NCBI RefSeq assembly: GCF_002104995.1
Contig: NW_024468250.1
Coordinates: 124,001-188,000, forward strand
Reading direction: 5' to 3'
From: Linderina pennispora
Lineage: Eukaryota > Kickxellomycota > Kickxellomycetes > Kickxellales > Kickxellaceae
DNA length: 64,000 nt
Every line of letters starts with the position of its first letter. Within the stretch, counting starts at the first letter, position 1. The notes beneath the pieces are model-generated. The model made no database searches. It saw only the letters and a list, made by a program, of their open reading frames with translations, and was not told where the DNA came from. The position numbers were made by a program, and so were the translations under genes. This document shows, in pieces, positions 12,652 through 25,263 of the stretch.

Positions 12652-13802
12652 ATGCCGACCGAACAAATGAGCAGTGCCAACAAGCCCCTCAGCGCCGAGG
12701 GCCGGACATACCACGTCGAGACCAAGTATGGTGAAGGTAAGACAGTGTAGCCCACACGCAGACCGGTGTGAGTGCAGTCTACTTCTCTTTTGCCGCCCGT
12801 GCTTCCTGTTGCCGTTTGGGAGAACAATTGAAGTGCGCCAGAGTGTGGCAGCCGCACAAGGGGTTTAGTTGCGCCACGCATGAAGTATGTGTGGCGTGTG
12901 CGTGGAGAGCATTGAAGGATTTTCTACTGATCCCTGCTCAAAAAATTTTTACAATGGTAGTTGCTAACCGCATCATCACTGTCGGCGACCCGCAGCGCGC
13001 TCGCATGATGTCAAAGTTCCTCGACAAGGTCCTGTTTGAGCGGTCCTCGCACCGTGGGTTCCTGACGATCACCGGGATCTACCGCGGGCTGCCGGTCTCG
13101 ATCGTGGCCATTGGCATGGGCCTGTCGATGATGGACTTTTTTGTGCGCGAGACACGTATGGTGGTTGACGGTCCGCTGTCGATTGTGCGGTTTGGCTCGT
13201 GTGGTTCCATCGGGGAAGCCAAGACCGGCGATGTGATTGTGGCTCGGTCTGCGTTTGGTATCTCGCGCAACTTTGACTACTTCCGGACCCCCTCTGACAC
13301 GCACATTAGCGACAAGCCGTACATTCTGTGGCGCGCATCGCCGGCAGACTCGCAGCTGACTGAGTGCGTCAAGAGCGAGATGGGCAAGAGTATCGGAAGC
13401 GAGCATGTGTTTGAGGGTGATGTCGGTAACGCTGACAGCTTCTATGGATCGCAAGGCCGCACGGGTACTGATTTCTACGACGGTAACGAACATCTGCTGA
13501 GGTACATCCACGAGGTGTACCCGGGAGCTACGGCGCTTGAGATGGAGAGCCACATGCTGTTCCACCTGGCCGAGGTCTCGACTGGCGCTAACAATGATCA
13601 GCCCAAGTCGATCCGTGCTGCCTGCGCCCTGATGGTGTTCGCTGACCGTACGGGCAACTCGTTCATCAGCCCTCAGCGCAGCGCCCAGGTCATCGAGAGC
13701 TGTGCCCGGGCACTGTTCGACAGTCTGGTGGCAGACATGCCTTCACAGGAGGGTTTGCACCCGGCCGAAGGCAGCGTATGGGCCAACGAGCTGGCAAAGT
13801 AA
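12652..13802 (+). CDS. Uridine phosphorylase family protein
   Basis: Two exons, 12652-12736 and 12961-13802, encode about 308 residues. The donor is GGTAAGAC, the acceptor ATGGTAG, and the intron is 224 bp in phase 1. The product is a PNP_UDP family nucleoside phosphorylase. Visible motifs are NRIITVGDPQRARMM (phosphate/nucleoside-binding start), AIGMGLSMMDFFVRE, RFGSCGSIGEAKTGDVIVA, and the ALEMESHMLF signature near the ribose site. Enzymes of this family split uridine, or a related nucleoside, with phosphate to give base and ribose-1-phosphate in cytosolic pyrimidine salvage. Upstream Met codons in the intron frame are rejected because only the spliced first exon gives an N-terminus that flows into the VANRII strand. 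Exact nucleoside preference cannot be read from sequence. Confidence 0.88.
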
Positions 13803-15433
13803 GCTAAATAGCATATTAACACCAGCTCTCTTCTGCAAATATACACTGTATCACGCCATCTTGCTTCATGCAAAACAACACATTTGTGTGCAGACCAGGG
13901 GACATTCGCTCAGGCCCGGATTTAAGCTGGCTGATGTATATGGAGCTGGAAAGGGCATGGTGCGACACTGGCACAACCACACAACAAAGGCTACTCCCCT
14001 CGGCGTCTGCACCAACCTAAGGGCGCCAAGGACACTACGAGATTCGCCACCTACGCAGTGGATTCATGTGCAATGCTGAGGGTGCCCTTGTTGCCTGGCG
14101 CCAGCTTGAGCAGCCAAAAATATGCCTAGGGTCTATTTATAACCAATGATCCCAGGTGATGATGTAATTCAATGAGAAGCGCCTGTCGTGAAAGAGCTGG
14201 TCTGAATTCCAGAATATATGCCTGTGCTGTTCTCTGCTGCTCTGTGCTGAGAGGCAGGGGCAGACTATGTGATGTGACGAAATTCAAGCATTCGATTGAT
14301 CTCGCCACTGCGGTCCAGATGAGGGGACGATCGACTATGTCCGTCTCCAGGCGGCGCGGGCAGCAACGCTGGCCTCAATCCCTTTTCCAACCAACGAAAC
14401 ATCCTGAAATGGATTTGGTGAATTGGGGTGCAGTGTCATACGGTTTCGCATGCGAGCCCGAAAGGCGACCCCTATGTCGTGGCAGACCCGCTGGCCTGGG
14501 CTATTTCTTCCAGCCCAGAGCCAGCATGCAGCACCCTTCCAGCAGAAGCATGTCATGTAAAGCCGGTGGTACCTTGCCCTCACTCTAGACATCAGCCAAC
14601 GTGCCACTCTTGCACAAACTTGGACGGTATCGAGCACCGACTGTGAGCCAGAAACAAATGGCTGGTGCAATCGGATGCCATTGACTCATCACTGACCATT
14701 GGGATCTATATCGTTGTTATTGCTTGGCAAGCCCTATAAGAATAAGACGGCGCTGTCGTGGAATGTTGTCTTCGGGGCCGACAAGATGGTGGTAGATCGC
14801 GCTTCTCTCAGGTCATGGTGTTTCTTTGAGCATCTTCGAGGGACCAGGGATTGGGACAGCCCACACACGCGGCGCTGCCTTGGTGCGGCAATACCGCCTC
14901 TTTCTGATGAAGAATTAAGCATAGAGCTGCCGAATACAAGTGCAGAGTGCATTCCAAGCCCACTCGCTGTTGCACACAGCAGATTGTTGATGCTGCTGCT
15001 AGTCACTCAAACCTATCTCTTCCGCTGCCACCTATGCAGCAGCAGCTATCTATGGCAGGAGTGAGCGGCTATACACTGCACTTTGGCTTTATGATCCACA
15101 TCTATTATTAGACAGGCTAAAAAGTACCTGTGGGCTCGCAATACCGCTCGTTCACTCATGCGCACTAGTCTCCGGCTGCGCAGAGCAAAGTGGATCGGGT
15201 GTTTGAGTGGATGCGGTATCCACACCAGATAGGCCGGCTGGCTCACGATGCAGGCTTTCCTCCAATGCTTTGGGAGAAGGGCCAGAAAGCGGTGCAACCA
15301 CCAGGTGGATTTCGGTCGGATGGTAGTACATTTTCAGGCAAAAATATTTGGCCCAAGTCCTGGAGAGCGGTGACTGTGGATAAGCGCCATCTGCAAATTA
15401 TCAGCCGCCTGCTGTCAGTAGTTGGGATGTCTG
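13803..15433. other. Intergenic region
   Basis: No gene can be supported in about 1.6 kb. The open frames here lack domains or coding character. The first part is the 3' UTR of the uridine phosphorylase gene and the end leads into the TATA box at 15434. Confidence 0.45.
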
Positions 15434-15440
15434 TATAAAA
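15434..15440 (+). promoter_or_regulatory. TATA box of the small secreted-protein locus
   Basis: TATAAAA lies 167 bp upstream of the ATG at 15601 and is followed by pyrimidine-rich leader sequence (ttctttcttttaattcc; ccctctcgcctgcgcc). The promoter looks intact although the frame downstream is broken. Confidence 0.5.
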
Positions 15441-15600
15441 GCCATACCTGCCCAGGCCGCTGGCTAGATTTCCTCATACTAACATTTCAGTTCTTTCTTT
15501 TAATTCCAAGCCCTCTCGCCTGCGCCAAACCCAGCCTGATAACCCCCTATATTTCAAACCCACGTATAGTACACATTTTTGCTCCTAAATCACATAACCC

Positions 15601-15830
15601 ATGAAGTTCGCTGCTGCTCTCGCTACTGTCACTGCTCTGCAGTCGCTCCTACACTGACCATCGATCCTATCGCTACCCCTATCAACCCAATTTTCACCTC
15701 CTCGAAAACTCTGACCTGGCCTGACTTTGGTGTCGACTCTGCCTCCACTGTCTCTACGCTTGGGGACAGCCCGCTCGCCACCCCTGTGGTGCCAGCCATG
15801 ACTATCTTGCTCCCCAAGTGCGGCCACTAG
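15601..15830 (+). pseudogene. Small secreted-protein gene with a frameshift
   Basis: ATG at 15601 opens a signal-peptide-like start (MKFAAALATVTALQ) but hits TGA after 18 codons. The neighbouring frame continues smoothly from the same place (VAPTLTIDPIATPINPIF, TLTWPDFGVDSAS, to KCGH) and stops at 15830. The two frames overlap near 15637-15650 (ctgctctgcagtcgctcc), so one single-base change separates them. A TATA box and a C/T-rich leader are present. The product would be about 75 residues, secreted, Thr/Pro/Ser-rich, with one Cys near the end. I do not recognise the family. Whether it is a true pseudogene or an assembly indel is uncertain, because other genes in this window carry single-base breaks too. 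Confidence 0.45.
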
Positions 15831-16414
15831 ATCAATGCACTAGAAATGTTTGGTTATCTCTAACTTACTCTCGGCTATTCGACAGCTTAGCGTTTGTTTC
15901 CGCTATCGGCTCATTGCCAGCTCTCGGTAACAGCAACATTATGTTTTAGGTGAACTAGCATGCTCTGGTTCCATTTCTGTGCTTAGACGATGTGCCTATT
16001 TGCCACTCGTTCTTGTTTGACATTGTACGATATATAAAAAAAGTTAGCCAGGCGTAAAAGATATACTGGAGCATTCCCTGCTGGACAGGACGACTATCAT
16101 AGTGATTTCCTGCCACAAGCTACATGAGCTATGAACTTCAGCTCTGGCGCATTGCCCTTTTGATGCAGACGATAATGGCAACCCAACATTCATCTCGTAT
16201 ATTTGCACGCATGTTGAACTGCGCTAGGATAGAAATTGACAAGCGAAAAATGTATAAATTTACTAAAATATTATCCACAAGAAAGACAAATGATATGGCG
16301 AGAAAGGTGTCGCTAGAATATTTCGAATTCAACGCAAAGAGCCATGCTGGCCCAGAGAGGAGCCACGGGCCAGGCAAAGCGGCGCAGGTTCCACAGATAT
16401 CAGGAGCGAGTAGC
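15831..16414. other. Intergenic, relatively AT-rich
   Basis: No gene recognised. This is the shared 3' flank of the small secreted-protein locus (plus) and the APSES gene (minus). It is AT-richer than the surrounding coding DNA (tatataaaaaaagttagcc; gtataaatttactaaaatatt). Confidence 0.45.
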
Positions 16415-16658
16415 TCACGCCTTGGGCGGCGGCATCTGTGGCTTATGCGTATGATGGGGATGATGAGAAGTGAGTGGTAGTACATTGGCGGTAGAGGGAG
16501 GGTTGTGGACGGGAGCCACAGGCGCCTTTACATGCGGGCGCACAATATGCGCAGCAGAAGGTGTCGTGGGCATCGGCTGTGCCCGCGATACACCAGCACC
16601 GCCACCATTGACAGCCGCCGGTAGCCTCTGGGGCAACGACTCGCCTGTGCTGGCAGGG

Positions 16659-16689
<31 letters not shown>

Positions 16690-17705
16690 TGAGGCCCCGA
16701 GGCAGTGGAATCTGCACGGGTGCTCGGCTCTGCTGCGGGTAATGTGGTCTGGGGGTCACACATGCTGTGCGTTGCGGTGTCTGCTGCGAGTGTTGCTGAG
16801 CAGGCGATGCGACACGTGGCGGCATGTGTGGCCGTGCACTGGGGGCGGTGGTTGGGCCATGGCTGGCTCGTGATGGTGGTGGCGATGGCCCATTAGTGGC
16901 TGCCACTGTTGAACGACTGTACTGCTGGGGGCTACTAGCAGGAGCTGGTCGGCGCACCTGCTGATGCTGCTGAGAAGGGTAATGGCCGTTCACCGCAGAC
17001 GCCATAGGTCGGTGCTGTGGACGATTTGCCGGCGCACCACTGGGCATCGGGGGGCGATAGTGGACGTTGCCGGTCTGCTGCTGCGGTTGCTGACCAGGAG
17101 GCCGGCGGATAACCTGCGGTCGCTGCTGCTGTTGCTGCGGGTAGCCATTCCCCGGGCGCTGTGGCATGGGCACACGGGCTGTGGGCCGCGTGCCATTATT
17201 GGCTCCAGTAGGCATGGGCCGCTGCATTGGGCGCTGGCCTTGAATCGGCGGCGATCCGTTGGCAACCGGTCGCATGATCGGGCGTCTGACAGGTGTACCT
17301 GCCATCTGGTGCTGGGGACGAGGAGCGGGCATCGGGGGCCGTGCATTGGACAGCGGGCGCTGGCTGGCTGAACCAGGGGACATAGGTCTAGGCTGATGAA
17401 CCATGCCTGGCCGGTATTGCTGCTGCTGTTGCTGTTGGCCAGGTGCCATGGACCGCTGCTGCATGGGTGGTGGGCGGTGAGCACCGTTCGATGTAGGCCG
17501 TGAAGCATGCTGCTGGTGCTGGTGCTGTGGCTGCTGCTGTATAGAAGGCCGCTGCTGGGTCTGCACAGGGCGTGGAGGCGGACGATTTTGCTGCGGGTGC
17601 TGCGGTTGTCTCTGTGAAACACCCGTAGGTGAGTTTCTACCGCTGCCTGCTGTTCTAGGCGAGCTTGCAACATTGCTGGCCTTCGTATGGCTAGCCTGCT
17701 GTTGC

Positions 17706-17737
<32 letters not shown>

Positions 17738-18837
17738 GTTCTGTGCCATCGCTGCCATGTTCAGCGTGTGGTTATAGATGGCACTAGCAAGCCTCAATAC
17801 CACCGCGGCATCAGGGACCGACGACCGAGGGTTTTTGGTCTTGGCAACCGCCGCCTGCTGCTTCTTGGGTGTGGGCTTGCCGCGGGGGATGCGGATAACA
17901 CGCGCGCGCTTGCGGACGCCAGCGTTAGCAGAGTCGTCGTCGTTATCGGCCTTGGCACGCTTCGAGTTGTTTCGGTACAGCAGATACGGTGCCACAGCTT
18001 GCTGTTTACCAGTGCTCTTTGCTGCTGCCGCCGCACGCAGACGCAACAGCAGATTGGCCTTGGCTGTTCCCGTGAAGCCAAATGCCTCCATAGTCTGAGC
18101 TAGCCGGGCATTCAGGCTGCTTGTCGGCTGCTGCCCATTTTTTGCGCATAGTACCGCGCGAGCCGCTGCTAGTGGCTCCGTCAGACTCGATCTCGTTGCT
18201 AGAGAGCTTGAGCGGCGTGGTCGACAATTTACGAAGCGCTGGCGGCGAGCTGGGCGGCGGCGGTGGCGAAGGCGGTGTCGAGCAGCAAATCATGTCGACG
18301 TCGCTGTCCTCTCCAGGAATCACCATGCTTATATCCAGATCTAGGTCATCCGGGAAATGAGCGTCCATCGACGGCGACAGTGGTTTGCTGGTCAGCGGCG
18401 TTGCTGTCGAGTCTACCGCGCTAGTAGTGCTGCTGACGCTGCTAATCAGGGCGGGCGACGACTCCTTAGAGTCTGCCGACTGCTCCACAGACGCGGCCAG
18501 TGCTGCAGCAGCTGCTGCAACCACCGCGCTGGTCGAGCGGGTGACACGTACGGCTGCTATACCCTGACCAGTGGTCGCTGGGGCAGCCGAGGACTTGCCC
18601 TGGTCCACTACAGAGGACACAGTAGCACTGCTTGCAGCAGTGGTCTTGGTGGCAGACTGCGGCGATTTTTCGGGGGTGTTGCCCACCTTTGTCATCAAAA
18701 CCGACCCTGTGCCCGTGGTTGTCTCGTCATCACCATTGCCGTCACCATCACCTTCATTGTCGTCGTCATCATCAACGGCCATGGCTGCGTGCTCGTCTGG
18801 AGATTGTGAGCCCGATTTGGCCGACTGCTTCTGCTGT

Positions 18838-18869
<32 letters not shown>

Positions 18870-20651
18870 CTGTTGATGCAAGAGCTGCTGTTGGAGCCGG
18901 TTCTGCTGCTCAGCCACCAGTGATGTGCCAAGCATAGGGCTTTCTGCACTGAGCAGCTGCAAGAACGACTGCAGGTGTCGGTCGTCCGAGCCAAAAATCG
19001 CCTTGGCAGCGCCAGCAAAACTGAAAGCGCCCGGCCGCGTGGCCAACGACTGAATGATTGACGGGGATGGCGTGCCTCGCGCGGTGGCTCCAAAGGTGCT
19101 GGTGCGCGAAATGCTCTGTTGTGACGCCGAGTTGCCTGCAATCGCCGAATTAACCATGGTCTGGAACTCAATGCCAAGCCCGCTCTCGGCGATCTCGGCG
19201 CTGGTGGGCGCGCGTATTGACGGCGTTGCCGCCGACCCTGAGCCAGACTGGGCACCGCCGGGCTGCTGCGATGCCAGCAGCACGCTGGCAGGGTCGTTGA
19301 AGAAGGGCATGATCAGATGGCGGATGAACGACGTTGGCAGGGGTGCTGGGAAGTAGGCTTCAAGGTTGTCGTTCAGGAACGGCCCGAGCCTGTGGTTCAG
19401 CGAGCATGTGGCAGCCAGTGCGCGCGCCCGGGGCAGTGGAATCCACGTTCCATACAACTTGCTCTGCGGTCGCCGCCACTTGAACCGCCCGACTTCAAGG
19501 CTGAGCACAATACTGCGCTCTTGTTCAGATGCCACTCCGCCGGCCAGCAGCAGCGACGATGCATTCACATAGCCGTTCTCTACCAGCCGCAGTAGCCGGT
19601 GTCGCCGCACAATCCATTTGCCCTGGCAGTCGGCGGCTGGCTCCGTTGTGGTAAGCACGGTCATATATACAGGCACTGTCTCGACAATCGTCAGCACTAT
19701 ACGCGGCGACACAGGAACCTTGGTTGCGACCATGGCTGTGGGCGAGATATCGGCAAACGGGTCGGGCAAGATGACCTTGCTCGACGACCCGGTTCCAGAC
19801 GCCGAATCGTCCCCGTTGCCCTTGCCGCCCTCGGCAGCATCCAGGCTCAGTGCCGCCTCGGTATCAATCATCGATTTGCTTACCGAAAGCAGCTCCGCGT
19901 CGTCTGGCTGGAAATCAACCGTGGTTGCAGTAGCAGCAGCTGGTTGTTGCTGCACGCTATTGTTGTCCTTTTTAATATCAGTGGGAAGCTCGGGGGCTGC
20001 TGCTGCCACAGCCGCAGCCGCAGCCGGGACGGCCTGCTGGCTGTCGCTGCATTTTTCGCCATCTGCTGTGACTGCCCGCGAATCCTGCTCCCTCACCTCC
20101 CCAGCGGCTGGCCCTCCATTGGCCACGGAGCCCGTAGACAGTGCCAGCAGCTTCTGTGTCAGCTTTGAGGACAGCTCATCGTCGAGTGTGCCATTGGTGC
20201 CGTCGGCAGAATCTGCTCCACGCCATTGCTGGCCCCCGGTGTGTGTGCCAGAGGCATCTGCGTCAAAACCACCGGCCACAGAGAGGGCACGGCTGGCGCT
20301 GTCGATTTTGCTGCTGCTGTCTGATTGTGTGGGGTTAGAGTTTGTCCAGAGCTTGTCGAGCTCATTGACCGACATAAGCTCTGCATCCATAAGATCGTGG
20401 AAGCTGTTAAAGTCAAAGTCGTCGGTATCGTCGTCGTGGTTGGGTGCGGAATGCTGGTGCGACAGACCTGCTGCGTCATGCAAAGGCTCGGCCTTGATGA
20501 CAACTGTTGCGGAAACGTCGTCTGAGGCTGAGCTGTGGGGCTCGACCTTTACTGTTGTTGTGGAGTGTGCTTCGAGCGTCGCTGTGTCTATTGCGTGTTC
20601 CCGGCACAGATCGTGAAAGAGTCGGTGTTGTTGGGACACGACGTCAAGCAT
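16415..20651 (-). CDS. APSES/KilA-N DNA-binding transcription factor with polyQ tracts
   Basis: A large minus-strand protein of about 1,411 residues. I take the start at 20651 (MLDVVSQQHRLFHDLC) because the open frame further upstream is Phe/Leu-rich translation of the 5' UTR. An APSES-type DNA-binding domain lies at about 19690-19350: VPVYMTVLTTTE, a WIVRRHRLLRLVENGYVNAS helix, VGRFKWRRPQSKLYGTWIPL, and ARALAATCSLNHRLGPFL. The family includes Mbp1/Swi4, StuA and Xbp1, fungal regulators of the cell cycle and development. Flanks are Ser/Thr/Ala/acidic-rich with a Q16-type tract (18831-18875), and the C-terminal half is Gln/Pro-rich. The frame changes by one base near 18140, in an A6 run; removing one A gives an uninterrupted helix-like join. 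A 55-bp GTACTA...GCTAG intron is the alternative. No ankyrin repeats are present, unlike Mbp1/Swi4. Confidence 0.78.
16661..16687 (+). repeat. (CTG)9 trinucleotide repeat (polyQ of APSES factor)
   Basis: Nine perfect CTG units on the plus strand, read as CAG = Gln on the coding minus strand, inside the C-terminal Gln/Pro-rich part of the APSES protein. A further interrupted CTG block lies at about 17699-17743. Confidence 0.85.
18831..18875 (+). repeat. CTG/TTG repeat encoding the long polyQ tract
   Basis: About fifteen CTG/TTG units, reading as a run of about sixteen Gln in the APSES protein, C-terminal to the DNA-binding domain. The TTG (CAA) interruptions would be expected to stabilise the repeat. 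Confidence 0.8.
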
Positions 20652-21177
20652 AGGATGCACAAAGGCGAGTGAGTAGAAAAGGTGAGTATGAAAACCCGAC
20701 AGTCGAGAATAGAGCGCAAAGGGCAGTAGCAAATAGAGCAAGAAAAAAAAAAAAAGAGAACAGGCAGGCAAAAAAGAATCGGAGGCTATTGCTTGTTTCT
20801 TGCCTCTGCAAAGAAGGGCGTGCACACAGCAAGTAAACAAATAGGAGGATTTCGCACACGGGAATAAAAAAGTTTGGGGAGGCGCGGGCGATGTAGAAAA
20901 AGTCAAACAGTTTGGATGGTATTTTGCGAGTGCAGAGGGAAAGGGGCGCGAAAAAAGGCTGCAGGCTTGTCGGTGTACCCACATCCTCCAATATGCGCAG
21001 ACCCAAGCAGTGCCCCTCGCTCTCTGGAGCGTATACGTGGAGCGCGAGTGCGTGACGAAGGATCCAATGAAGTTACTCAGTCAATGCACACAGCTCAGCT
21101 ACACATCGCTTTGTGGACGACAAAGGGCGGCGAAGCCTGCAAGGATGTAAACAGCCGCCGCCCAATTCCTCAGCCCT
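20652..21177. other. Promoter region of the APSES gene
   Basis: No gene. The minus-strand leader next to 20651 is strongly pyrimidine-rich (an A13 run at 20741-20753 on the plus strand reads as T13), typical of a fungal 5' UTR. The rest separates this gene from the end of the winged-helix gene at 21178. Confidence 0.45.
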
Positions 21178-23066
21178 TCAGCTTTTAATGACCCATGTCT
21201 TACCTGAAAGTCGGGCATATTCGTCGCTGTCGATTTGGCCTGGACACTCGCTTTTGATGGTGGAGGTGGTGGCCGAGTCGCTGCTGTCCAGCATCGTCGC
21301 TGCTGTCGAGATCACTGGCGTCAGCATATCAGCAGCAACGCTGTCCTTGCCCACGATCGGCGACACGCCAAAGATGCTGTCGAGCGGGGGAGACATCAGG
21401 CCACGCGGCAGCAGTAATGGAGATGCCGACTGCAGCTCGCCAGCCCCGGACCCAGATCGGCTGGGCGAGTGGCCGAACTGGTGCATGTCGCTGGGATCAT
21501 CGCCCAGCGTGCTGTCGTGACGCGGGCGGTGCGAGGGGGATGTGGCAGGCGGAGCGGCGTCAGATCGGGCGACGCCGAGGCGCGCGGCGTGGTGTGTGGG
21601 ACAGGCGGCATCAGTGTGGAGTTTCCAAGGCCCAGCAGCCTAGAACTCTGCCCACTACCGGTGCCCTGCATGGCCAACGCATGCGGAGAGAGAGGAGGCG
21701 ATCTGCCTGAAGTATCCGAGTCTGAATCCTCATCGTCGTCGTCGTGGCTGGCACTCATTTCCCGGTCGCTCTGCGAGTATGTATCGCTGGCGTTGCCCCC
21801 CTCGTCCTTCCTCGCCCGATGTATATGTGGGCCGCCACTTGCCCGCTCCAACGCGCGGCATGCCGCTATGGTCAGCCTTTGCACCTCGTCCTACATCATG
21901 GCTCGCAGATCGCCTGGCACGAAGTCCGCTTACGATTGGCCGCTCGTCTGCCAGGCGCGATCTGCGGCGTGGGTATGCCTGTGAAACTGCAGAGCGGACC
22001 GATTTGTAGCGCTTGCGTGCATAGGGGTTACTACTGCTGTCTGCATCGTCGCCGCTATCGCTGGTGCTGTCGCCGCCGTCGCCGCTGTATGATGTTCGCC
22101 GGGGCCGCCCTGTGCTGGACCGGCCTATGGTTAACCGCGGGGCTGGCTCCTGGACACGACTGCTTTGGCGGATTGCTGGTGTCTGCCACGCGCATGGCCG
22201 ACGTGTCATCGGCGCTGACGGCCCTGCGATTCCGCCGCTTGGCAGCGGCCGCAGCCGCAAGCGCTGGCTCGACGGCTACGGCAGGGACCATGCACCGGGT
22301 CTTCTTTGCTGATTTGGATCGCCGCGATGCGCTCGGTGTGGCCTGCGTCGGAATGATGCCCTCCTGGACATGCCGCAGGAATTCGTCCTGCTCGGTGCCC
22401 GATGCCACATAGTAAAAGTATTTGCGTGTGTGCTTTTCGTGAGCCACCCGGCCCAGAATTGGAGGTCGTGGCGGAACGTGTTCCAGAATCCGCTTAAAGT
22501 GCTGCGATATCCGCGATGAGACCGTCGCGTAGGGGGTTGCTCCACTACAAATAGGCGATATGATATTAGCAATTGGCCTGTGGAAACCCAGAAAAAATTT
22601 TCCCTCCTCGCCGCGGGTGTCCAACGCGGTCGTCGGTCAAGGCAAGGCATTTTTGAGAAGGGGCAGGGGGTGTGGCAATCACGGAACATTGACAAAAAAC
22701 CTGCAGGCACACAATTTCATGCACTGAATAATTTCAGTAAGCACCTGGAGCAACACGAAAAAACCGGCCGCACTAGATACTCTACCCTAGCAGCGTGAAC
22801 TCGTGTTTCATGATACATGTAGCCAGTTCCTTTGGCGAGCTGGGCTTGTTGTTGCGTGCCACCAGCGCCTTGAGAATGGCCACAAACACCTTATCCCGCG
22901 CATCGTCTGCATGTAACCGATCGATATCGTAATCGCGCGGCGCAAAGGTGTTCTCCGTCTGATCCTCATCTGACGACGACGACAGTGCTGATGTTGTTGA
23001 CGAGGCTGCCAGTGCAACCCGCTTTATGTCCTCTGTTACCGCCCGTAGCTCAGACGGCGAGATCAT
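21178..23066 (-). CDS. GDS1-type winged-helix domain protein, probable nuclear regulator
   Basis: Exon 1 (from the Met at 23066) ends at 22786 before GTAGAG. Exon 2 starts at 22544 after TTTGTAG. The join gives a compact domain: DKVFVAILKALVARNNKPSS, PKELATCIMKHEFTLLGGAT, PYATVSSRISQHFKRIL, PPILGRVAHEKHTRKYFYYV. This matches the winged-helix domain of fungal GDS1-like proteins as I know it, which are nuclear regulators. The rest is basic/Ser-rich and low complexity with acidic runs (SASHDDDDEDSDSD). The reading frame moves between about 22055 and 22260, again near 21800, and near 21540, so the C-terminal part is a span, not a clean frame. Upstream of 23066 the frame stays open to a possible acceptor (CGCGTGTAG, about 23150), so an additional 5' exon is possible. 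The Met choice is provisional. Confidence 0.55.
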
Positions 23067-23219
23067 GTCCTTTGGGCCTTCGTTGTGGGTTGGTTCTGTG
23101 CTGCCGAAGTCTTTGTCTATACGCGCTCCTTTGTTCCTTTCTGGTCTACACGCGCGACACGGAAAAAGGAAACAGATAATGTAAATAAGAAGGCGGAAAG
23201 AGGAGAGACAGAGTGACAA

Positions 23220-25263
23220 AAATTAAAAAAAAACGAACAGATAGTAAAAAATGGGGGAAGGGGAGAGGGAGGAAGCGAGAAAGCGAAATGGCGTCAAGTT
23301 AAACCTGCCTCTCTGAGCCAAAGGAAAGAGTGATCCAAAAAACCCGGCAGTACTGCGACTGACTTCAAAAAAGAAATTGGAGGCTGGCGATGAGATAAAA
23401 TTGCAGCGCATGAAGCAGAGGTGACCTGTGTTCCGAACATCACCAAGTGGTTCACATGGGCAGGCAAAGTGCAGCGCGTGTAATTGATGCTATCATTGCG
23501 CTCTCTCTGATGAGATCAAGATAACCCCCGTCTGTGGTACATGCAAGGGCGGGAACCAAGAGACCTTGTCGCCAGACTGCCCACCCAGCCAGATCCTGGT
23601 CTGCAGTTTTTTTGCGCAGCCAATCGGTCCCGATATATGCCAGGTTGGCCCACTGTTTATCAGAGTGAGACCGGCCCATCAGATCTACTGAGCGCCAGGC
23701 GCATACACAGGCGGGACGCGTTGAATGTATGCGCGGTCAACCGCACACTATATCCCTGGGCGTCCCCTCCTCTTTTGTCCAAATCGAGGCATTGCTTGGC
23801 TCCGGGTGGCTTCCGGCAGGCTAAGCGGCAGCGCGGCAGGGGAGCGGTCTGAGTGACTTCCTTTTTGCTGCTGCATACCCATTTCTGTGGGGGAGAAGCG
23901 AGGTGGGGGACAGGATTGGCCGTGACAATGTGTGGGGGGAACACAGGATGTAGATGGTGGATATCGGCAGGAACCGCGGGCCCGCAGAATCCCTCTCGGA
24001 GAGCCGCCCGATCCGTAGCCTAGATCTGTATCGCTTACCTTTGGTAGCCGGCGATCACACAGGCGCGCAGGGAATAAATGGTTTACAATAGAGGTTGCTC
24101 TGGAAATACAGGTGGTAGCAAAGAGAACAAAATAGTGTCCAAGGGTGATCGGGAAGAGAAGGAAAAGAAGTCTACTTCAGACGCTGTTGAGCTTGAACTG
24201 TGACAGTTGCAGGGAAAAAATTTTTGGGGGTGGGGAGAGGAACGAGTCACTTTTTGTAGAGATCTTTAAACCCGCCTTTTCCCTTCCCCTGAGGCTTCTC
24301 CTCCCGCCGCCACCCACCGACTTGTTTCCACTACCTGGTCCATCCGATCATGCTCCTTACATACCCCATGTCGTGCTGGTCAAGTGGGGTGGTTGCCGTG
24401 AGCATGGACCCTCCAGCTTACCGTCATTTTCTTAGCTAATGGGCACCGCTGACATTCTGCATGACCCCCGGCCATCATCTGGCCAATCGCTGAAGCCATA
24501 TTCCTGGATGCCGCCTGCTTGGCCATGACTGCTTTTTTTTTTTCGCTTGTGTGCGCAAGAGTTGCTAGGACCTGGCCAAGCCGGCAGAGAAAGCAGGCGC
24601 GTGGTCGAGGCAACCGGCGCGGACTATCCCGGCTCTCGGTGGTAGCAGAAGAGACACAGCAACACGCATACTCTACACCATTGATCGCCGGCCGCTGTGC
24701 AAGGTACTCTGGCGCTATCGCAAAGGCCGGAAAAACGACTGGGGGAATTTCTGTCGGGAAAAGGCGGAACTGGTTGCAAAAGGTGGCCCAAGCTCACTCT
24801 TGCCTGCGCTGAGGTATTTTTTCACACTAAATGATGCAAATCACTTAAACTGCCGCTCCCACATCTCCTCCTACACTCGTCGCTGCGTTCGGTTTCTCCG
24901 CCCGGAGTGCTCCACTGTACTCGCCTGACCACTGGTCGGCTCCGCACATCTTATGCAAAAGCGGTCTACAGGCGGCGTGCCAGCGATGTTCTATACACAG
25001 GTATCGTAGCCGAGGGAGCGAATAGTGACGGTAATCGCACATGGACGTAGGAAACATGTCAGCTGGCATTGCCGGCCCAGCAAGTGTAGACTGAGACTAC
25101 GGCTCTCCGCAGCCGCTGTGGCTAATGGGTGTTGTTTGTAAGGTGGAACCGTAGTATCGGCTGTACCACACTACTGGCCAACAGCCGGCCTATCAGCAAC
25201 CAGGTTCAAGATACAGTAGATACATGCTTGCATATACTGCCCCGGGTTTATTGATACTCCTAA
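23220..25263. other. Intergenic region before the retrotransposon
   Basis: About 2 kb with no supported gene. It contains a T/C-rich stretch near 24290-24320 and a T13 run near 24532. The element's insertion point is at its end; the last four bases, ctaa (25260-25263), are repeated after the 3' LTR. Confidence 0.45.

Noticed and set aside
18095-18165. A 55-bp intron (GTACTA...GCTAG) in the APSES gene as the sole explanation of the frame change
   Set aside because: It is possible, but the donor is poor and dropping one A from the A6 run gives a smoother protein; kept only as an alternative.
16661-18875. CRISPR-like or structural role for the CTG repeat blocks
   Set aside because: They are in frame and encode Gln on the coding strand; ordinary polyQ of a transcription factor.
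19618-20616. 332-codon plus-strand open frame
   Set aside because: Antisense to the Ser/Ala-rich part of the APSES gene; Ser/Ala/Cys-rich shadow.
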